A stretch of 64,000 bases of DNA from Psychrobacter sp. 1044 (lineage in GTDB: Bacteria; Pseudomonadota; Gammaproteobacteria; Pseudomonadales; Moraxellaceae). The translations under genes and the position numbers were made by a program. The notes beneath the pieces were generated by a model. The model saw nothing but the letters and a program-made list of their open reading frames with translations, was not told where the DNA came from and made no database searches. Position 1 is the stretch's first letter; the number at the start of each line of letters is the position of its first letter. Of the stretch, positions 59,547 through 64,000 are shown piece by piece. The DNA is taken from NCBI RefSeq assembly GCF_904846525.1, contig NZ_CAJHAZ010000009.1, positions 108,181 through 172,180 on the forward strand, read 5' to 3'.

Positions 59547-59586
59547 AAAAAAAAGCTGGCAATGCAAGGCATTACCAGCTTTTTTT
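59547..59586 (-). terminator. Terminator between rplL and rpoB
   Basis: AAAAAAAGCTGG and CCAGCTTTTTTT form a 12-bp stem, extended by ATGC/GCAT past one mismatch, with an AAGG-type loop. A T-run follows on the minus strand, 25 bp past the rplL stop. Confidence 0.88.
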
Positions 59587-59610
59587 GTACAACACTAAGA
59601 TAAGCGAAGC

Positions 59611-59982
59611 TTATTTTAGTTCAACAGTTGCACCAGCTTCTTCAAGTTTCTTTTTCAACTCTTCAGCTTCAGCTTTGTTAACGCCTTCTTTGATTGGAGC
59701 TGGAGCGCTTTCAACCAAATCTTTCGCTTCTTTCAAGCCAAGACCAGTAGCTTCACGTACGGCTTTAATTACGCCAACTTTCTTCTCGCCAAAGCTGGCA
59801 AGAACTACGTCAAACTCGTCTTTTTCTTCAGCAGCAGCAGCAGCAGGGCCAGCAGCAGCAGGTGCAGCAGCAACAGCAGCTGTTACGCCGAATTTTTCTT
59901 CCATAGCGCTGATTAATTCAACGATATCCATTACTGACATTTCAGCGATTGCGTTTAACACGTCATCTTTAGATAGTGCCAT
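59611..59982 (-). CDS. rplL: 50S ribosomal protein L7/L12
   Basis: L7/L12 forms the mobile stalk of the large subunit and recruits GTPase factors. The 123-residue protein has an N-terminal dimerisation domain (residues 1-30), an Ala-rich hinge (about 32-53) and the C-terminal factor-binding domain. That domain includes [20 protein letters not shown] and closes in GATVELK. Start ATG at 59982 with GGAGA seven bases upstream. It follows rplJ by 126 bp and is the last gene before a strong terminator. Confidence 0.97.
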
Positions 59983-60108
59983 GAGAACTCTCCGTTATCT
60001 GATAAAAATTAATTGATTTTAAAATCGCTTGGATTGCTTGCCAAATTTTCAAATAGTGTTGGCAATAAAGTGCAATCGGCGATGTCAAAGTTACGTTAAA
60101 ACAAGCAA

Positions 60109-60636
60109 TTATGCCGCTTCTTTTGCGTCTTTGATTGCTGCTACCGTGCGAACAAGCTTACTAGGAACAGCGTTCATAGTTTGAACAAGCTTGGTAACTG
60201 GTGCATTCATAGTAGCCATCAAGATAGAGATTGCTTCGTCGCGAGTTGGTAGCTTCGATACGCGCTCTAGCTCTTCTGGACCATAAACAACACCACCAAC
60301 TGATACCAATTTGGTCTCTAAAGCTTTGTGATCTTTACTGAACTCGAAAACAACTCGAGCAGCAGATCCCAAATCTTCCATAGAGAAAGCCAAAAGTAAT
60401 GGACCAGTCATACGGTCTGACATGCTCTCAAACTTAGTGCCTTCAAACGCACGTTTTGCTAGGGTATTTTTTACCACTTTCAAAACGACGCCTTTTTCAC
60501 GGGCTTGTTCGCGCAGCTTAGTAAGCTTTGCAACACCAATACCATGATATTCGGCAGCTACTGCTGAGTAAGCATTAGCAGCAACTTCAGACACTTCAGC
60601 CACAACTTGTTGTTTTTGCTCTAGCGTTAATGCCAT
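60109..60636 (-). CDS. rplJ: 50S ribosomal protein L10
   Basis: L10 is the base of the ribosomal stalk, binding 23S rRNA and L7/L12 dimers. At 175 residues it is slightly longer than E. coli L10 (165). It has KQQVVAEVSEVAANAYSAVA, the KNTLAKRAFEGT segment, GPLLLAFS and a C-terminal helix that holds the L7/L12 dimers. The start is ATG at 60636 with AGGAG seven bases upstream. A 446-bp gap separates it from rplA and contains a likely L10 autoregulatory leader. Confidence 0.96.
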   Translation of the reverse strand: MALTLEQKQQVVAEVSEVAANAYSAVAAEYHGIGVAKLTKLREQAREKGVVLKVVKNTLAKRAFEGTKFESMSDRMTGPLLLAFSMEDLGSAARVVFEFSKDHKALETKLVSVGGVVYGPEELERVSKLPTRDEAISILMATMNAPVTKLVQTMNAVPSKLVRTVAAIKDAKEAA

Positions 60637-60834
60637 AAGTTGACTCCTTTAATCTTATCAATCAGCTGAATATTTAATCATTTAAACCTAAGCTTTTAAG
60701 CATTGGCATTCAATAATTAAACGAATCGCTTAGACTGACTTGATACGACACGTTATCAGCATATTTATTAAAAATAAATTTACTCATAACGACTGATTAC
60801 GGCACCGTTATCAGAATGACATCAAGTGATAGAT

Positions 60835-60915
60835 TGAACTATCGGCTCTTATCAACAACTGGGTGGGTCACCGTCTGCGTAGGACAACTAAGATTTTCAT
60901 CTTTCGTCGATTAAC
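60835..60915 (-). promoter_or_regulatory. Candidate L10 (rplJ) leader RNA
   Basis: On the minus strand the stretch reads TCCTACGCAGACGGTGACCC within a longer stem-rich segment about 200 bases before rplJ. GCAGACGGTGACC-type sequence is a hallmark of L10-binding leaders in Gammaproteobacteria. Binding of L10(L7/L12) there represses translation of the operon. Boundaries are approximate. Confidence 0.55.
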
Positions 60916-60995
60916 AAAAGCAGCTCGTTGTTATTACTAATGATCCGAAAACAATTAATAAAAACGTAAAACCGCTTTCTACCTACGGTCTTAGA

Positions 60996-61017
60996 CAGCA
61001 TAGCGTTTGCTACGCTG
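60996..61017 (-). promoter_or_regulatory. Hairpin CAGCGTAGC / GCTATGCTG
   Basis: A 9-bp stem with one G-U pair and a four-base AAAC loop (minus strand), 66 bp past the rplA stop. There is no T-run, so it may be a processing site. Confidence 0.4.
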
Positions 61018-61043
61018 ACCTAATTCTGTAAAATATTTTTGCA

Positions 61044-61072
61044 GCCTTTATTTAAAATCGTCAAATAAAGGC
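61044..61072 (-). promoter_or_regulatory. Hairpin after rplA
   Basis: GCCTTTATTT and its exact complement form a 10-bp stem with a nine-base loop, 11 bp beyond the rplA stop. On the minus strand TGCAAAAATATTTT follows, not a clean T-run, so partial termination or processing is more likely than full termination. Confidence 0.5.
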
Positions 61073-61082
61073 ACATATCTAA

Positions 61083-61784
61083 TTATTTTGCTGTGCGATA
61101 TGGAACTGGATCAATACTTAGACCAGGACCCATCGTGCTAGACAAGGTAATTTTCTTAATGAAAGTACCTTTAGAAGTAGCAGGCTTAGCACGTCTTAAA
61201 TCTGCAATCAGTGCTTCAGCATTCTGGATTACTTGCTCAGCAGTAAAACCAACTTGACCGATAGTCGTGTGGATGATACCTGCTTTGTCTACACGATACT
61301 GTGCTTGACCGGCTTTAGCGTTAGTAACCGCTTCAGCAACGTTAGGCGTAACCGTACCGACTTTAGGGTTAGGCATTAGACCACGTGGACCTAAGATAGT
61401 ACCTAGTTGACCAACAACACGCATTGCATCAGGAGCAGCAATAACGATATCAAAGTCCATGTTACCAGCTTTGATTGATTCTGCTAGGTCTTCAAAACCA
61501 ACGATATCTGCACCAGCTTCTTTGGCGGCTTCAGCAGCAGCACCTTGAGCAAATACAGCAACGCGTTTGGTTTTACCAGTACCAGCAGGTAGGTTGGTAG
61601 CGCCACGAACCACTTGATCAGATTTACGTGGGTCAACACCCAAGTTAATCGCAATATCAATTGACTCTTTGAATTTAAGAGGTGGTAAATCGTTTAGGAT
61701 TTGAACCGCTTCTTCAACTGTATACTGCTTTTCATGTACGATACGGCTTTGAATTTCTTTTTGACGTTTGGTTAGCTTGCTCAT
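61083..61784 (-). CDS. rplA: 50S ribosomal protein L1
   Basis: L1 binds 23S rRNA at the exit-site stalk and also represses translation of its own operon. The 233-residue protein has [14 protein letters not shown] at the start, [19 protein letters not shown], the PNPKVGTVT block and [20 protein letters not shown] at the end. Its ATG follows immediately after the rplK stop codon, so the two are translationally coupled. A hairpin follows. Confidence 0.97.
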   Translation of the reverse strand: MSKLTKRQKEIQSRIVHEKQYTVEEAVQILNDLPPLKFKESIDIAINLGVDPRKSDQVVRGATNLPAGTGKTKRVAVFAQGAAAEAAKEAGADIVGFEDLAESIKAGNMDFDIVIAAPDAMRVVGQLGTILGPRGLMPNPKVGTVTPNVAEAVTNAKAGQAQYRVDKAGIIHTTIGQVGFTAEQVIQNAEALIADLRRAKPATSKGTFIKKITLSSTMGPGLSIDPVPYRTAK

Positions 61785-62216
61785 TTACACACCCTCCACG
61801 GTAATACCCATTGAACGTGCAGTACCAGCGATGGTACGAACAGCAGCATCAAGATCAGCAGCAGTTAAATCTGCATCTTTGGTCTTAACGATGTCTTCTA
61901 GTTGTGCGCGGTCAACTTTACCGACTTTAGCGGTATTTGGTGTACCAGAACCTTTAGCGATACCAGCAGCCTTACGTAGTAAGTATGCAGCTGGTGGTGA
62001 CTTCATGATGAAAGTAAAAGACTTATCGCTATATACAGTGATCTCAGTAGGAATCGGTAGACCCGGCTCTTGGTTTGAGGTCGCAGCGTTAAATTCTTTA
62101 CAGAACGCCATGATGTTCACGCCTTTTTGACCCAATGCTGGACCAATCGGTGGTGAAGGATTTGCTTTGCCTGCAGGGACTTGTAGTTTGATGTAACCAT
62201 CAATCTTCTTAGCCAT
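61785..62216 (-). CDS. rplK: 50S ribosomal protein L11
   Basis: L11 binds the GTPase-associated region of 23S rRNA and is needed for factor function and the stringent response. The 143-residue protein has the N-terminal Pro-rich segment [20 protein letters not shown] (about residues 15-35), [12 protein letters not shown], and the C-terminal rRNA-binding domain with [16 protein letters not shown] at 62216 with AGGAG upstream. First gene of rplKA, 93 bp after nusG. Confidence 0.97.
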   Translation of the reverse strand: MAKKIDGYIKLQVPAGKANPSPPIGPALGQKGVNIMAFCKEFNAATSNQEPGLPIPTEITVYSDKSFTFIMKSPPAAYLLRKAAGIAKGSGTPNTAKVGKVDRAQLEDIVKTKDADLTAADLDAAVRTIAGTARSMGITVEGV

Positions 62217-62309
62217 GATTCTCTCCTAAATGGGTAATAGCGCCAAATCAATATTGTATATATACGTGATTGATTAACAGCTCCCCGGTTGATGAACTTT
62301 TTTGCTGAT

Positions 62310-62840
62310 TTAGTCTAGCTTTTCAACTTTACTAAATTCAAGCTCGACCTGAGTCGGTCTATTAAATACGTTTACCGTTAAATGTAGTTTAGACTTCTCG
62401 TAATCCACTTTTTCTACCAACCCTTTAAAGTCAGTAAATGGACCATCGATAACCAACAGCTCTTCGCCCGGCTCAAATAGAGTCTTAGGACGTGGGTCGG
62501 TTTCAGTCTGATTCAAACGGTTTAAAATACGATCTGCTTCTACTTGCGTAATTGGAGCTGGTGTTTCAGGTGTACCACCGATGAAACCCATAATACGTGG
62601 GCACTCTTTAACGATATGCCAAGTATTGTCGTTCATTTCCATCTGGATCAATACATAACCTGGAAAGAACTTACGCTCACTCTTACGCTTTTTGCCGTCT
62701 TTCATTTCGACGACTTCTTCAGTAGGAACCAATACGTCACCGAATGATTCAGCAAAGTCACTACGATTAATACGATCAGTTAATGAACGCTGTACTTGCT
62801 TTTCATATCCTGAAAACGCTTGGACAATATACCAACGCAT
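62310..62840 (-). CDS. nusG: Transcription elongation factor NusG
   Basis: NusG binds RNA polymerase across the cleft and joins transcription with translation or with Rho. The 176-residue protein starts [19 protein letters not shown] and has the NGN domain with [14 protein letters not shown]. The C-terminal KOW domain contains [19 protein letters not shown]. The ATG at 62840 has an AGGAG site six bases upstream; an earlier in-frame GTG at 62885 has no site and would add 15 residues. It follows secE in the same transcript. Confidence 0.95.
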   Translation of the reverse strand: MRWYIVQAFSGYEKQVQRSLTDRINRSDFAESFGDVLVPTEEVVEMKDGKKRKSERKFFPGYVLIQMEMNDNTWHIVKECPRIMGFIGGTPETPAPITQVEADRILNRLNQTETDPRPKTLFEPGEELLVIDGPFTDFKGLVEKVDYEKSKLHLTVNVFNRPTQVELEFSKVEKLD

Positions 62841-62897
62841 ATCACGCTCCTGATCATTATAAGTAAATTTTGGGGTAAGACTCACTAATACGTGCGA

Positions 62898-63386
62898 CTA
62901 ACCAATAAAGATGCCAACGAACCAATTGAAAAAGTTATCTAATAACCAAACCAGAAAACCAACAATGGCAATCATGACAATGACCTGCCAGGTATATTGA
63001 AACGTTTCATCTTTACCTGGCCATGTCACTCGGCGCAATTCAACAGCAGCGTCTTTCAATAATATTTTAAAAGCGCGGCCTTGATGCGTTAATGCCAAGC
63101 ATACTAAGGCAAATACAATAAGGGCAACGATAATACCAATACGTACCCAGACATCATTGGCAGGTTGCCAATAGCCAGGTAAATACTGATTAACTAACGT
63201 CGCCCCGATTAATACTGCTGCGGCAAGTAGCCACAGTACCACATCTTTTATTGAACCTGTTTTAGCCACTTCAACAGCAGTTGTTTGATTGCCCGCTGAG
63301 ATGTGCTTACCTTTAGACAGCATTCCACCAGCACCCGCCTTGGCATCAGATAACTTAGTCTCGAGGTTATCTTGATCATTGCTCAT
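62898..63386 (-). CDS. secE: Preprotein translocase subunit SecE
   Basis: SecE stabilises SecY in the inner-membrane export channel. The 162-residue protein has three membrane segments (about residues 48-66, 80-100 and 135-155), as in E. coli (127 residues), with a polar N-terminal extension of about 45 residues rich in Lys, Gly and Ser. The essential amphipathic helix and C-terminal membrane span are in VELRRVTWPGKDETFQYTW and the following hydrophobic stretch. It lies 50 bp downstream of tRNA-Trp and just upstream of nusG. Confidence 0.95.
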   Translation of the reverse strand: MSNDQDNLETKLSDAKAGAGGMLSKGKHISAGNQTTAVEVAKTGSIKDVVLWLLAAAVLIGATLVNQYLPGYWQPANDVWVRIGIIVALIVFALVCLALTHQGRAFKILLKDAAVELRRVTWPGKDETFQYTWQVIVMIAIVGFLVWLLDNFFNWFVGIFIG

Positions 63387-63437
63387 AAAGAACTCGCTTC
63401 GGAGATGGTGAGGTATAACAAAGATGTGATAAGAAGA

Positions 63438-63513
63438 TGGCAGGCGATGTAGGACTCGAACCTACAACCCTCGGTTTTGGAGACCGATGCTCTACCAATT
63501 GAGCCAATCGCCT
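63438..63513 (-). tRNA. tRNA-Trp (anticodon CCA)
   Basis: The minus strand reads from AGGCGAT through a D-arm and an anticodon loop CTCCAAA, to a T-arm GTTCGAGTC and a closing ATCGCCT, with discriminator G and an encoded CCA at the end (76 nt including CCA). The acceptor stem is a perfect seven pairs. It lies between tuf and secE, the usual place in Moraxellaceae. Confidence 0.97.
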
Positions 63514-63531
63514 ATGGGTGTAAAGGACAGC

Positions 63532-63559
63532 ATTATACAATATTTGATATAAAATGCAA
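63532..63559 (-). promoter_or_regulatory. Promoter of the tRNA-Trp-secE-nusG unit
   Basis: On the minus strand TTGCAT (63554-63559) and TATAAT (63532-63537) are spaced by 16 bp. The predicted start is about 10 bp before the tRNA 5' end, so mature tRNA would need very little 5' trimming. Confidence 0.8.
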
Positions 63560-63822
63560 GCCTTTAGCGATAAAATTATTACTTTTACCTAGTTTTGCTC
63601 TTATTTGAATGTGCTACTAAATCATCATTACTTTAACAAAGTGAAAATATAAGCGGCTAATAAGAAGCAGCGTTAATATAGCAAGCTCCGCTTAGAATTA
63701 CAATAGATTGGAAAGTAAATTATAAACGTTATAGGTATAACTGGCTAATCATGTTGCTAAGACAACGAAAGGTGTGTTCATACTATCGAAGAATAACCAT
63801 ATTTCCTGATCATTTGATCTAA

Positions 63823-63854
63823 AAAAAGCCACCCTTGATTAAGGATGGCTTTTT
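63823..63854 (-). terminator. Terminator of tuf
   Basis: AAAAAGCCA and TGGCTTTTT flank CCTT/AAGG with a four-base GATT loop. On the minus strand a T-run follows; it lies about 40 bp past the tuf stop codon. Confidence 0.9.
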
Positions 63855-63892
63855 CATGACTAACTCACAATCTCATTACTGAGAATGACAGA

Positions 63893-64000
63893 TTAGTTTA
63901 GTACGTTAGCAACAACACCAGCACCTACAGTACGGCCGCCTTCACGAATAGCGAAGCGAAGACCTTTGTCCATAGCGATTGGGTGGATAAGCTCTACGCC
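63893..64000 (-). CDS. tuf: Elongation factor Tu, C-terminal end (partial)
   Basis: The last 35 codons are present and read [20 protein letters not shown], then [15 protein letters not shown] and TAA. These are the exact C-terminal features of bacterial EF-Tu, which delivers aminoacyl-tRNA to the ribosome. The rest of the gene lies beyond the window. Confidence 0.97.
   Translation of the reverse strand, partial: GVELIHPIAMDKGLRFAIREGGRTVGAGVVANVLN

Larger units (their letters stand above)
60637..61082. other. rplA-rplJ intergenic region
   Basis: These 446 bases hold the L10 leader candidate and two hairpins, listed separately, and no gene. Transcription of rplJL passes through or starts here. 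Confidence 0.6.
63514..63892. other. tuf-tRNA-Trp intergenic region
   Basis: These 379 bases contain the tRNA promoter and the tuf terminator, listed separately, and no further gene. Confidence 0.7.

Noticed and set aside
59830..59885. GCAGCA repeats near 59.85 kb
   Set aside because: They encode the Ala-rich hinge of L7/L12, which is normal for the family, so not a separate repeat element.
59585..60016. Plus-strand frame opposite rplL, Ser/Ala rich
   Set aside because: Antisense shadow of the Ala-rich hinge of L7/L12.

Overview
The window looks like chromosomal DNA of a Moraxellaceae gammaproteobacterium, most likely Psychrobacter. This is an inference from moderately AT-rich DNA, protein similarity recognised by eye, the order ponA / pilMNOPQ-aroK-aroB-SPOR gene, HemJ as the protoporphyrinogen oxidase, and the block tuf-tRNA-Trp-secE-nusG-rplKAJL-rpoBC. 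No phage, plasmid, CRISPR array, rRNA or intact insertion sequence was found. Most of the window is core genome.

Layout. 0-5 kb: an FNT-type channel cut by the window edge, a bile-acid/sodium symporter-family carrier, two neighbouring UPF0145 (YbjQ) proteins, a UPF0149 protein and small acidic proteins. 5-13 kb: the AhpA/YtjB membrane protein divergent from serB, a DUF368 undecaprenyl-phosphate translocase candidate, an SCP2 protein, bioB and hemJ. 13-20 kb: an exported protein with an NlpC/P60-like Cys/His pattern, rph and two tandem fadD-type acyl-CoA ligases. 20-28 kb: parC, then the most accessory-looking stretch (NYN/OST-HTH protein, BLUF photoreceptor, PEBP-like periplasmic protein, HAD phosphatase, small membrane protein, orphan polyamine-binding lipoprotein). 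28-31 kb: two tandem FUSC transporters that look like a segmental duplication. 31-37 kb: gltBD glutamate synthase. 38-49 kb: pilMNOPQ and aroK-aroB-SPOR on the minus strand, divergent from ponA (PBP1A). 49-64 kb: rpoC, rpoB, rplL, rplJ, rplA, rplK, nusG, secE, tRNA-Trp and the 3' end of tuf, all on the minus strand.

How genes work together: PilM-N-O-P form the inner-membrane and periplasmic alignment complex of the type IV pilus, and PilQ is its outer-membrane secretin. AroK and AroB are shikimate-pathway enzymes. GltB/GltD make glutamate from glutamine and 2-oxoglutarate. The final block supplies the ribosomal stalk, the L1 and L11 proteins, the transcription core, NusG and SecE. Long leaders before rplJ and rpoB suggest leader-based control there.

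Part 2: I do not see a clear new multigene system. The best leads are a dispersed palindromic element with CTAG ends (four full or partial copies), a pair of related terminator-like repeats flanking the BLUF gene, the NYN/OST-HTH protein, the duplicated terminator-plus-FUSC unit, a structured non-coding stretch upstream of rpoB, and a nested palindrome at about 28.15 kb.
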